Assembly: GCA_036381275.1 (NCBI GenBank) | Contig: DASVDC010000117.1 | Span: forward strand, 1-14,328 | DNA from: UBA7803 sp036381275 | GTDB taxonomy: Bacteria > Pseudomonadota > Gammaproteobacteria > Pseudomonadales > Azotimanducaceae | DNA length: 14,328 bases | Direction: 5' to 3' | Shown here: positions 7,844 through 13,645 of the stretch, one piece after another | Layout: each line of letters starts with the position of its first letter | Position numbering within the stretch: position 1 is the first letter of the stretch | Made by a program: the position numbers and the translations under genes | The notes under the pieces: generated by a model | Told to the model about the DNA's origin: nothing | Database searches by the model: none | What the model saw: the letters and a program-made list of their open reading frames with translations, nothing else

Positions 7844-7904
7844 TGCGACACATTCGCCGATGCAGAGCTGTCTTGTTTGTAACAGTTTGGTAGCAACCTG
7901 CGAC

Positions 7905-7933
7905 TTGATACCGCCGGACGTGGCCGGTACATT
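7905..7933 (+). promoter_or_regulatory. Candidate sigma70 promoter for the small membrane protein
   Basis: TTGATA (7905-7910) and TACATT (7928-7933) are separated by 17 bases, matching 5/6 and 4/6 of the sigma70 consensus. They lie in a locally less GC-rich stretch (7870-7935) of the 174-bp gap after the biotin carboxylase gene. The start codon of the next gene is about 80 bases downstream of the expected transcript start. Confidence 0.45.
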
Positions 7934-8017
7934 GCACGCCGGGTTGGGAGTGACAGCGACAGGTTCACAAGTCCGACGGCTGGCAAGGGACGGCCTCCGA
8001 CGGACGCCTTCGACCGG

Positions 8018-8443
8018 ATGGGACGAATCACGCTGACGGTCGTTCTGGTGCTGATGATCCTCGCGACCGCAATCGCGGATCTCGGCTTCATGCACGCCTC
8101 CAACTCTGCGTGGCCGCCGCACGCGCGCATGCACGCGATCTGGAACGTCGTGCACGTGACTGGCACGCATGGCCTTGCGCTCGCTCTGCTGTGGATCGGC
8201 CCGAATGCCGGCTCGATCGTGCGGGTTCGCATCGCGGTCGGCATCGTGCTGGCGTTCGTGCTCGGCTTCTTCGTCGCGGCGGCGCTCGCGCCCGCATTCG
8301 GCGGATCGGTGCACCCGGACCTGCCGCCTGCGGAGCGGCCGCCGACGCTGTTCGGTCTCGACGGCAACGCGCTCGGTTTCCTGCTCGTGCTGCCGATCGT
8401 TCTGCTCGCGTGGCGCTCCTGCGAACGCCGCGGGCAAGCTTGA
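8018..8443 (+). CDS. Small four-helix inner-membrane protein, unknown
   Basis: A 141-residue hydrophobic protein with four likely membrane helices: about 4-24, 45-62, 68-92 and 115-133. Between helices 1 and 2 is a polar segment, HASNSAWPPHARMHAIWNVVH, rich in His and Trp. Between helices 3 and 4 is a proline-rich loop, HPDLPPAERPPTLFGLDGN. I do not recognise the family; the layout resembles several small uncharacterised bacterial membrane proteins. The ATG at 8018 has no good Shine-Dalgarno, but the first helix begins right after it. It lies between the biotin carboxylase gene and the cytochrome b/ECF41 pair, with a REP element starting 2 bases after its stop, so it may be its own unit driven from 7905-7933. 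Confidence 0.65.
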   Translation: MGRITLTVVLVLMILATAIADLGFMHASNSAWPPHARMHAIWNVVHVTGTHGLALALLWIGPNAGSIVRVRIAVGIVLAFVLGFFVAAALAPAFGGSVHPDLPPAERPPTLFGLDGNALGFLLVLPIVLLAWRSCERRGQA

Positions 8444-8445
8444 CC

Positions 8446-8469
8446 GTGGGAGCGGCCTCCGGCCGCGAA
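8446..8469 (+). repeat. Single REP element
   Basis: GTGGGAGCGG...GGCCGCGAA, matching the other copies except that the first T is replaced by C. It begins 2 bases after the stop codon of the 8018 gene and ends 8 bases before the -35 element of the predicted ECF41 promoter. Its GCGGCC-TCC-GGCCGC hairpin could end or protect the upstream transcript and so insulate the sigma-factor operon. Confidence 0.9.
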
Positions 8470-8477
8470 CCACCCGA

Positions 8478-8504
8478 TGTCACATTCCAACCCCCTCGAA
8501 CGTC
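8478..8504 (+). promoter_or_regulatory. ECF41-type autoregulatory promoter
   Basis: TGTCACA (8478-8484), exactly 16 bases, then CGTC (8501-8504). As I recall it, the consensus for ECF41 sigma factors in Bacillus licheniformis and Rhodobacter sphaeroides is TGTCACA-N16-CGTC. I found no other TGTCACA on the plus strand of the window. The expected transcript start near 8511 leaves a short leader containing GAAGGAGG (8523-8530), 5 bases before the ATG at 8536. The first two genes downstream are the cytochrome b-like gene and the ECF41 sigma factor itself, so this predicts positive autoregulation. Confidence 0.78.
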
Positions 8505-8535
8505 CTTGGCCTGAACGAAGCCGAAGGAGGTCTCG

Positions 8536-9165
8536 ATGGTCCGCAAGATCCAGGCAGCATCCGGGCTGCTGTTCGTCGTCTTCCTCGCCGCGCACCTGCT
8601 GAACACCTGGGTTGCCGTCGCTGGTCCGGGCGCCTACGCGGCGTTGCAGCGGGTTCTGTCGTTCGGCTACCAGGCGCCGGTGCTGGAATGGCTGATCCTC
8701 GGCGCGGTGCTGGTGCACGCCGGCTGCGCGGTGATCCGCTGGCGCAGCGAGCGCCGCGGCCGGTTGCCGTGGCGGGCGCGCCTGCACCGCTATGCGGGCG
8801 TGTTCCTGATGATCTTCATCGCCGGTCACGTCACCGCGGTGCGCATCCTGCCGGCCATCTACGGCATCCGGCCGGGGTTCGAGGGGATCTCGTTCTCGCT
8901 GACGCTGCTGCCCGGCTACTTCTACCCCTACTACCTGCTGCTGGGCGTGGCCGGTGCCTATCACGGGCTGAACGGCTTGCTGGTGGCAGTGGGGCGGCTC
9001 GGCGGCTCCTGGACGCTGCCGCCGCGCTGGCTGTACGCGTCCGCGGGCGCCGCCGGCGTGCTGACGCTGGCCGCGCTGCTCGGATTCGGCGGCGTGTTGT
9101 TCGAGGTGGCGGACCCGTGGCAGAGTGATTTCGCGAAACTCTATTTGAGGCTGACCGGTGGCTGA
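8536..9165 (+). CDS. Five-helix cytochrome b-like membrane protein (SdhC/FrdC type)
   Basis: A 209-residue membrane protein resembling the cytochrome b anchor subunits of succinate:quinone oxidoreductases. Five helices are expected, at about 5-28, 48-67, 86-108, 126-152 and 167-189. Histidines sit inside each of the first four: H20, H61, H98 and H143. One His in each of four helices is the pattern of the di-heme FrdC of Wolinella (five helices, four axial His), so two b-hemes are plausible. No flavoprotein or iron-sulfur subunit gene is nearby, so it is not part of a normal SdhABC operon here. The ATG at 8536 has a strong GAAGGAGG Shine-Dalgarno. The sigma-factor gene starts inside its last codons (8-bp overlap), so the two are coupled. 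The quinone/electron-transfer or redox-sensing role is inference. Confidence 0.75.
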   Translation: MVRKIQAASGLLFVVFLAAHLLNTWVAVAGPGAYAALQRVLSFGYQAPVLEWLILGAVLVHAGCAVIRWRSERRGRLPWRARLHRYAGVFLMIFIAGHVTAVRILPAIYGIRPGFEGISFSLTLLPGYFYPYYLLLGVAGAYHGLNGLLVAVGRLGGSWTLPPRWLYASAGAAGVLTLAALLGFGGVLFEVADPWQSDFAKLYLRLTGG

Positions 9166-10048
9166 GCAGGCCGCGTCCTTCGACCGCCTCGCGGACAGCC
9201 CGCGCCCGCGGCTGATCCGGCTGGCCTACCGGCTGCTCGGGTCGGTGGAGGAGGCGGAGGACGTGGTGCAGGATGCGTGGCTGCGCGTCGCGACGGTCGA
9301 CCCGCCGCCGCGGGACGTGAATGCGTACCTGGTGCGCACGGTCACGAACCTGGCGCTCGACCGGCTGCGGCACCTGAGGGTGCAGCGGCAGGCTTATTTC
9401 GGCCCCTGGCTGCCGGAACCGCTCGAGACGGCGCTGGACGAACCGAGCCAGCCGGTGGATCTGGCCGACGATCTGAGCGTCGCGTTCCTGCTGCTGCTCG
9501 AGCGGCTGACTCCGACCGAGCGCGTGGCCTACGTGCTGCGCGAGGCCTTCGACCTCAGTTTCCAGCAGATGGCCGACCTGCTCGGCGTTCAGCCGGCCGC
9601 CTGCCGGCAGCGCTACCACCGAGCCCGCCGCAAGCTGACCGGCGCCCGGCCGACGCGGCCCGAGCCGCGCATGCAACGCCGGGCGCTGGAACGCCTGATC
9701 GAAGCGGTGAGCGCCGGGGACACGGAGCGGGTCGCGAACCTGCTCACCGACGATGCGGTGCTGCTCACCGACGGCGGCGGCCGAGTCAGCGCCGCGATCC
9801 GGCCGGTGACGGATCCGCGGCGGATCGCGCAGGTGATGGTGCATCTCACGATGCGGCAGCAGCTCGACCGCTTCCATCTCGAGTTCCGCGAGCTGAACGG
9901 CGGGGCGGGGCTGCTCGTCAGCGAGATCGGGGCAGGCGGCGAGCGCATCCCCTACGCGTCGTTTCAGGTGGACGTGGAGGGTGAGCGCGTATCGCGCATC
10001 TACGTGGTGAGGAATCCCGAGAAGCTGGCGCGCTTGTGGCGCGCGTGA
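9158..10048 (+). CDS. ECF41-family RNA polymerase sigma factor
   Basis: A 296-residue extracytoplasmic-function sigma factor with a fused C-terminal SnoaL/NTF2-like domain, the hallmark of ECF41 (SigJ-like). Region 2 spans about 17-75 (RLAYRLLGSVEEAEDVVQDA), region 4 about 112-160 with the helix-turn-helix MADLLGVQPAACRQRYHRAR. The SnoaL-like domain spans about 175-293. All three ECF41 signature motifs are present: WLPEP (84-88) in the linker, DGGGR (205-209), and NPEKL (286-290) for the usual NPDKL. In studied members the C-terminal domain both enables and restrains activity and no anti-sigma factor is used; none is visible here. The GTG start at 9158 overlaps the cytochrome b-like gene by 8 bp and is immediately preceded by GAGGCTGACC. 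The predicted target promoter is upstream of that operon. Confidence 0.93.
   Translation: MAEQAASFDRLADSPRPRLIRLAYRLLGSVEEAEDVVQDAWLRVATVDPPPRDVNAYLVRTVTNLALDRLRHLRVQRQAYFGPWLPEPLETALDEPSQPVDLADDLSVAFLLLLERLTPTERVAYVLREAFDLSFQQMADLLGVQPAACRQRYHRARRKLTGARPTRPEPRMQRRALERLIEAVSAGDTERVANLLTDDAVLLTDGGGRVSAAIRPVTDPRRIAQVMVHLTMRQQLDRFHLEFRELNGGAGLLVSEIGAGGERIPYASFQVDVEGERVSRIYVVRNPEKLARLWRA
10028..10044 (+). terminator. Hairpin at the end of the sigma-factor gene
   Basis: GCGCGC (10028-10033), loop TTGTG, GCGCGC (10039-10044): a perfect six-pair stem just before the stop codon at 10046. There is no T-tract, so it may stabilise the 3' end or pause polymerase rather than terminate. Confidence 0.25.
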
Positions 10049-10064
10049 GCAGGATCAGGACCAA

Positions 10065-10130
10065 CAGCACTGTGAGAGGAGCGGCAGCACTGTAGGAGCA
10101 GCAGCACTGTAGGAGGAGCAGCAGCACTGT
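10065..10130 (+). repeat. Degenerate tandem repeats with CAGCACTGT core
   Basis: The 9-mer CAGCACTGT occurs at 10065, 10085, 10102 and 10122, with spacings of 20, 17 and 20 bases. Each copy is followed by a G/A-rich tail ending in GAGCGG or GAGCAG. The last copy runs directly into the REPIN at 10128. The units look like repeated, decayed copies of the REP head (TGTGGGAGCGG) with its upstream flank. Confidence 0.75.
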
Positions 10131-10190
10131 GGGAGCGGCCTCTGGCCGCGAATGCAGGGTAGTCATTCGCGGCCGGAGGCCGCTCCCACA
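10128..10190. repeat. REPIN: inverted pair of REP elements
   Basis: A REP copy at 10128-10152 (one base different, CCTCTGG for CCTCCGG) faces an inverted copy at 10166-10190 across a 13-base spacer. It lies between the sigma-factor gene and the crotonase gene, flanked on both sides by tandem repeats made from REP-like pieces. Confidence 0.9.
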
Positions 10191-10195
10191 GGGCT

Positions 10196-10254
10196 AGCCG
10201 CTCCCACACCGGGCCAGCGGCTCCCATGCCGGGCCAGCGGCTCCCACGCCGGCC
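10196..10254 (+). repeat. Three tandem 20-bp units derived from the REP tail
   Basis: AGCCGCTCCCACACCGGGCC (10196-10215), AGCGGCTCCCATGCCGGGCC (10216-10235) and the shorter AGCGGCTCCCACGCCGGCC (10236-10254). Each contains the CCGCTCCCACA-like end of the inverted REP copy directly before it, suggesting local duplication of that end. Confidence 0.8.
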
Positions 10255-10299
10255 GCTGTGGTACCTTAGCGGCTCCTAAGAATCTCCAGGGAGCCTGCC

Positions 10300-11103
10300 A
10301 TGGCCGATCTCGTCACCATCGCCATCGACAACGGCGTCGCCGATGTCCGTCTGAACCGCGTCGACAAGTACAACGCGCTGAGCCCGGAGATGTTCCAGGC
10401 GATCATCGACGCCGGCGAATCGCTCGCGGAGAACCGCAAGGTGCGCGCCGTCGTGCTGTCGGGCAATGGCAGGGGCTTCTGCGCCGGCCTCGACATGGGC
10501 AGTTTCCAGGGCATGGCGAGCGGCGAGCGCCGCGGCGGCGGCACCTCGACGCTGCTCCAGCGCGACGATCGGCCGGAGAACCACGCGCAGCGCCCGGCCT
10601 ACATCTGGAAGCGCCTGCCGATGCCGGTGATCGCCGCAATTCACGGGGTGGCCTTCGGCGGCGGCTGCCAGATCGCGCTGGGCGCCGACATCCGGTTCGC
10701 GGCGCCGGACGCCAAGCTCTCGATCATGGAAATCAAGTGGGGGCTGATCCCCGACATGAGCCTCACCCAGACGCTGCGCGATCTGGTGCCGCTCGACGTC
10801 GCCAAGGAGCTCACCTTCACCGGCCGCATCCTCTCCGGCACCGAAGCGAAGGAGCTCGGTCTGGTCACGCACGTGGTGGACAACCCGCTCGAAGCGGCGT
10901 TGGCACTCGCCCGGGAGATCGCCGGCAAGTCGCCGGATGCGATCCGCGCCGGCAAGAAGCTGCTGGAGGAGAGCTGGCACGCCGACGAGCGTACCGGCCT
11001 CGAGCTCGAGTCGAAGCTGCAGGTTGAGCTGATCGGCAAGCCGAATCAGGTGGAGGCGGTAAAGGCGAACTTCGAGAACCGCGCCCCCAACTTCACCGAC
11101 TGA
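10300..11103 (+). CDS. Crotonase-family enoyl-CoA hydratase/isomerase
   Basis: A 267-residue crotonase-fold enzyme acting on acyl-CoA. The oxyanion-hole segments are FCAGLDMG (60-67) and HGVAFGGGCQIALGADIRF (115-133). Acid/base positions: Glu144 (SIMEIKWGL) aligns with the second catalytic Glu of enoyl-CoA hydratase (rat E164), while the first (rat E144) is Gln124 here. Asp152 (LIPDMS) aligns with the second Asp of dienoyl-CoA isomerase. It is therefore probably an isomerase or a specialised hydratase/hydrolase rather than a classical two-Glu hydratase. The ATG at 10300 has GGGAG 7 bases upstream. A weak extended -10 (TGGTACCTT, 10259-10267) may drive it. It precedes the carboxyltransferase gene by 51 bp and probably shares its transcript, suggesting a branched-chain, unsaturated or terpenoid acyl-CoA pathway. 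Confidence 0.88.
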   Translation: MADLVTIAIDNGVADVRLNRVDKYNALSPEMFQAIIDAGESLAENRKVRAVVLSGNGRGFCAGLDMGSFQGMASGERRGGGTSTLLQRDDRPENHAQRPAYIWKRLPMPVIAAIHGVAFGGGCQIALGADIRFAAPDAKLSIMEIKWGLIPDMSLTQTLRDLVPLDVAKELTFTGRILSGTEAKELGLVTHVVDNPLEAALALAREIAGKSPDAIRAGKKLLEESWHADERTGLELESKLQVELIGKPNQVEAVKANFENRAPNFTD

Positions 11104-11115
11104 GGGGATGCCACC

Positions 11116-11140
11116 TGTGGGAGCGGCCTCCGGCCGCGAA
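11116..11140 (+). repeat. Single REP element
   Basis: A full-length copy matching the first copy of the 4956 REPIN. It begins 12 bases after the stop of the crotonase gene and ends 14 bases before the ATG of the carboxyltransferase gene, occupying most of the leader of that gene. Confidence 0.92.
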
Positions 11141-11154
11141 CTGGACCTGACCCG

Positions 11155-12708
11155 ATGACCTGGGACCGCGAAATCCGCGAGCTCGAGCGCCGCCGCGAGC
11201 TCGCAAAGCGCCAGGGCGGCCCGGCCGCCATCGCCCGCCAGCACGCGAAAGGGCGGCTCACGATCCGCGAGCGCATCGACGCGCTGCTCGATCCCGGCTC
11301 CTTCCAGGAGCAGGGTGAGGCCACCGCAATCCCCGAGTACGACGACAACGACGAGCTCACCGGCTTCGTGCCGGCCAACTACGTGCTCGGCTTCGGCCGC
11401 ATCGGCGGCCGCCGCGTCGCGGTGGGCGGCGAGGACTTCACGCTGAAGGGTGGATCACCCAACGCCGCGGGGCTGCGCAAGAGCATCTACGCCGAGCACA
11501 TGGCCTGCCGCTTCCGCGTGCCGCTGGTGCGCCTGCTCGAAGGCGGCGGCGGCAGCGTGCGCGGCAGCGGCCGCAAGGGCGGCACGGTGGGGGAGCCCGT
11601 CTACGCCGAGCCGCGCTTCAAGATCATCGCCGATGCGATGTCGCAGATTCCGATCGCATCGGCCGCGCTCGGGGCGGTGGCCGGCTTCCCGGCCGGGCGC
11701 CTCGTCGCCTCGCACTTCGCGGTGATGACCCGGCACACCGCGCAGGTGCTGATCGGCGGCCCGGCGCTCGTCGAGCGCGCGCTCGGCGTGAAGATGAGCA
11801 AAGAGGAGCTCGGCGGCGCCGCGGTTCACGCCTACTCCGGGGTCGTCGACAACATCGCCGAGGACGAATACGACGCGTTCCGCCAGATCCGCCGGTTCCT
11901 CTCCTACCTGCCGTCGCACGTGTGGGAGCGCGCGCCGCGCATCGCGAGCGACGACGATCCGGAGCGGATGGAGCCGGAGCTCGCGCACGCGGTGCCGCGC
12001 GATTCCAACGCGCCGTTCGACATGCGCGCCATCGTCGAGATGGTGGTCGACCGTGATTCGTTCTTCGAGATCGGCGCCACCTTCGGGCCGAGCCAGATCG
12101 CCGGGCTCGCCCGCCTCGACGGTCAGCCCGTGGGCGTGCTTGCCAACGACTGTCGGCACTACGCCGGCGCCATGACCGCCGAGGCGGCGCAGAAGTACCG
12201 CCGCTTCGTCGAGATGTGCGACACCTTCCACCTGCCCATCGTCAACTTCGTCGATCAGCCCGGCTTCATGATCGGCCCGGACGCCGAGCGCGCCGGCACG
12301 ATCCGCTTCGGCATGGCCGCCGTGGCCGCCGCCGCTCAGGCGACGGTGCCGTGGGCGTCGATCCAGGTGCACAAGGGCTTCGGCGTCGCCACCGCCGCGC
12401 ACTTCGGCAACGAGGCCTACGTGCTGGCGTGGCCGTCGGTCGAGAGCGGCGCGCTGCCGCTCGAGGGCGGCGTGGCCGTGGCTTTTCACCGCGAGATCGC
12501 CGCCGCGGAGGATCCCGACGCGAAACGCCGGGAGATCGAAGAGCGGTTGCGCGCGAACCGCTCACCGTTCGCGCGCGCCGAATCGTTCTCGGTGCACGAG
12601 CTGATCGACCCGCGGGAGACTCGCCCGCGCCTCTGCCGATGGGTGGAGTGGATCCAGCCGCAGCTCGAGACGCTCACCGGCCCGGTACGGTTCGGGATGC
12701 GGCCGTGA
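11155..12708 (+). CDS. Acyl-CoA carboxylase carboxyltransferase (beta) subunit
   Basis: A 517-residue carboxyltransferase of the PccB/AccD5/MCC-beta type, which moves the carboxyl group from biotin to an acyl-CoA. It has the full two-domain crotonase-like layout: an N-terminal part opening with the helical REIRELERRRELA segment and QHAKGRLTIRERIDALLDPGSF (29-50), the acyl-CoA oxyanion motif LLEGGGGSVRGSGRKGG (127-143), and a C-terminal biotin-side part with VDQPGFMIGPDAERAG (366-381) and KGFGVATAAHFG (407-418). Length is normal. There is no zinc finger, so it is not an E. coli-type AccD. The ATG at 11155 lacks a Shine-Dalgarno because the REP ends just upstream. It should partner the biotin carboxylase at 6527, about 3.3 kb away, but the biotin carrier is not in the window. 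The substrate (acetyl, propionyl, methylcrotonyl, geranyl) cannot be told from sequence alone. Confidence 0.92.
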   Translation: MTWDREIRELERRRELAKRQGGPAAIARQHAKGRLTIRERIDALLDPGSFQEQGEATAIPEYDDNDELTGFVPANYVLGFGRIGGRRVAVGGEDFTLKGGSPNAAGLRKSIYAEHMACRFRVPLVRLLEGGGGSVRGSGRKGGTVGEPVYAEPRFKIIADAMSQIPIASAALGAVAGFPAGRLVASHFAVMTRHTAQVLIGGPALVERALGVKMSKEELGGAAVHAYSGVVDNIAEDEYDAFRQIRRFLSYLPSHVWERAPRIASDDDPERMEPELAHAVPRDSNAPFDMRAIVEMVVDRDSFFEIGATFGPSQIAGLARLDGQPVGVLANDCRHYAGAMTAEAAQKYRRFVEMCDTFHLPIVNFVDQPGFMIGPDAERAGTIRFGMAAVAAAAQATVPWASIQVHKGFGVATAAHFGNEAYVLAWPSVESGALPLEGGVAVAFHREIAAAEDPDAKRREIEERLRANRSPFARAESFSVHELIDPRETRPRLCRWVEWIQPQLETLTGPVRFGMRP

Positions 12709-12715
12709 CCCTCGG

Positions 12716-12735
12716 CCTCGGCCTATAGACCGAGG
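12716..12735. terminator. Possible bidirectional hairpin between convergent genes
   Basis: CCTCGG (12716-12721) pairs with CCGAGG (12730-12735) around an 8-base loop that contains the stop codon of the minus-strand gene. The position between convergent genes fits a shared transcript end, but there is no T-tract on either strand. Confidence 0.3.
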
Positions 12736-13493
12736 TACCTCGCCACGTCGTCCGGCACCTGCGCGGCGTGGATCAGCCGAAGCTCCACCGGCACCTCCGG
12801 AACTCCCAGAACCTGCGCGATGGCCCAGCGGTGGTTGCCCCCCTGCAGGCGATGCAGCCGGCCGCTCGCGTCGACGGCCACGCCGAGCCCGCGGTCGTCG
12901 TTGAAGCGGATACCCCGCTCGCGCAGCGCCGGTTGCGAGAGCACGCCGTGCCGCTCGATCGAATGGAACAGGCGGACGAAGCGCTCGAAGTAGGCGTCGA
13001 CGGCCGCTTCCGTGTCGAGCAGCCGGCCCTGTCGTTGCGGACGTGGACCCGGACGGTGCAACGCGTCGATGAGTGATTGATAAGCCTCGGTCTGCCGGTA
13101 CTCGAGCCCGGCAGCGGCCAGTTGCCGGGCTTCTTCGCGAACCGGGTCGCCGTCGGTGGAGCGGACGAGATCGGCCCAATCGCCGCGGCCCAGGAAGTAG
13201 TCGGTGGTCATGCGCATCACGCCCCCGCACTCGACCCAGTCCGCCAGGATCGTCGAAGGCGCCTCGGGCGAGAGCCGCCGTTCAGGCAGCGGCCCCCACA
13301 CGGCCTCTACCCACGCCAGCGGCACGAAGAACCCGGCCGGGCCATCGCCATCGTTCCGGAGCCGCCGCCGAACGTGCGTGCGCAGCCACGCCGCGCCGAC
13401 CGCCCCGACGAACGGCGCGAGGCGCCGCACCGCGCCGAGACGTCGAACCCGACGACGCCGATCTGCCGGGGACGGTAGGCCAACCCGCATCAT
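12723..13493 (-). CDS. Protein with ParB/sulfiredoxin-like C-terminal motif
   Basis: A 256-residue protein if started at the tandem ATG-ATG at 13493. The frame stays open to 13673, but the extra 60 residues cross the control region of the divergent gene and look non-coding. The first 40 residues are Arg-rich (PADRRRRVRRLGAVRRLAPF). The C-terminal 65 residues read GVLSQPALRERGIRF, then VAVDASGRLHRLQGGNHRWAIAQVLGVPEVPVELRLIH. That second stretch resembles the ParB/sulfiredoxin-like GxHRxxAxxxLG motif, found both in DNA-binding ParB relatives and in proteins of unknown role near polysaccharide genes. GNHR is the likely nucleotide- or ligand-contact segment. No membrane helix is convincing. GAGG lies about 10 bases upstream of the ATG. 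Function unknown; the motif match is moderate. Confidence 0.7.
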   Translation of the reverse strand: MMRVGLPSPADRRRRVRRLGAVRRLAPFVGAVGAAWLRTHVRRRLRNDGDGPAGFFVPLAWVEAVWGPLPERRLSPEAPSTILADWVECGGVMRMTTDYFLGRGDWADLVRSTDGDPVREEARQLAAAGLEYRQTEAYQSLIDALHRPGPRPQRQGRLLDTEAAVDAYFERFVRLFHSIERHGVLSQPALRERGIRFNDDRGLGVAVDASGRLHRLQGGNHRWAIAQVLGVPEVPVELRLIHAAQVPDDVARYLGL

Positions 13494-13507
13494 TGGCTGA
13501 ATTGCCT

Positions 13508-13556
13508 CGTGCCGGAATCGCTCAAATCCGTGCCGGATTCTGCCACAGCCGGCACG
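13508..13556. promoter_or_regulatory. Operator-like cluster of three CGTGCCGG half-sites
   Basis: CGTGCCGG occurs at 13508-13515 and again at 13529-13536 in direct orientation. Its exact reverse complement CCGGCACG lies at 13549-13556. The spacings are 21 and 20 bases, about two helical turns, so all three would face one side of the DNA. The cluster lies between the divergent genes at 13493 and 13646, where a regulator could control both. Confidence 0.4.
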
Positions 13557-13634
13557 TTCGAAATCCTGGACTACACTTAGGGTGACCGGCCAGTGGCCGA
13601 TCGACAGGGACGAATCGCCAGGGACGGCAACTAC

Positions 13635-13640
13635 AGGAGG
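13635..13640 (+). promoter_or_regulatory. Shine-Dalgarno deciding the TTG start at 13646
   Basis: AGGAGG ends 5 bases before TTG at 13646. An in-frame GTG at 13640 overlaps this site and is too close to use it, so TTG is the better start. Confidence 0.65.
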
Positions 13641-13645
13641 TGGGT

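Noticed and set aside
7844..8017. Missing biotin-carrier domain after the biotin carboxylase by frameshift
   Set aside because: All three plus frames were considered; no biotinylation motif or carrier-like sequence follows the stop.
7106..8473. 455-residue minus-strand open frame across the biotin carboxylase end and the small membrane protein
   Set aside because: No recognisable domain and it opposes a conserved catalytic domain; shadow frame.
9918..10227. Small minus-strand Leu/Cys/Ser-rich reading frames in the repeat block
   Set aside because: They are translations of the CAGCACTGT and REP repeats with no start signal.
10065..10254. CRISPR array
   Set aside because: Units are contiguous 17-20 bp tandem repeats without unique spacers, and they derive from the REP ends.
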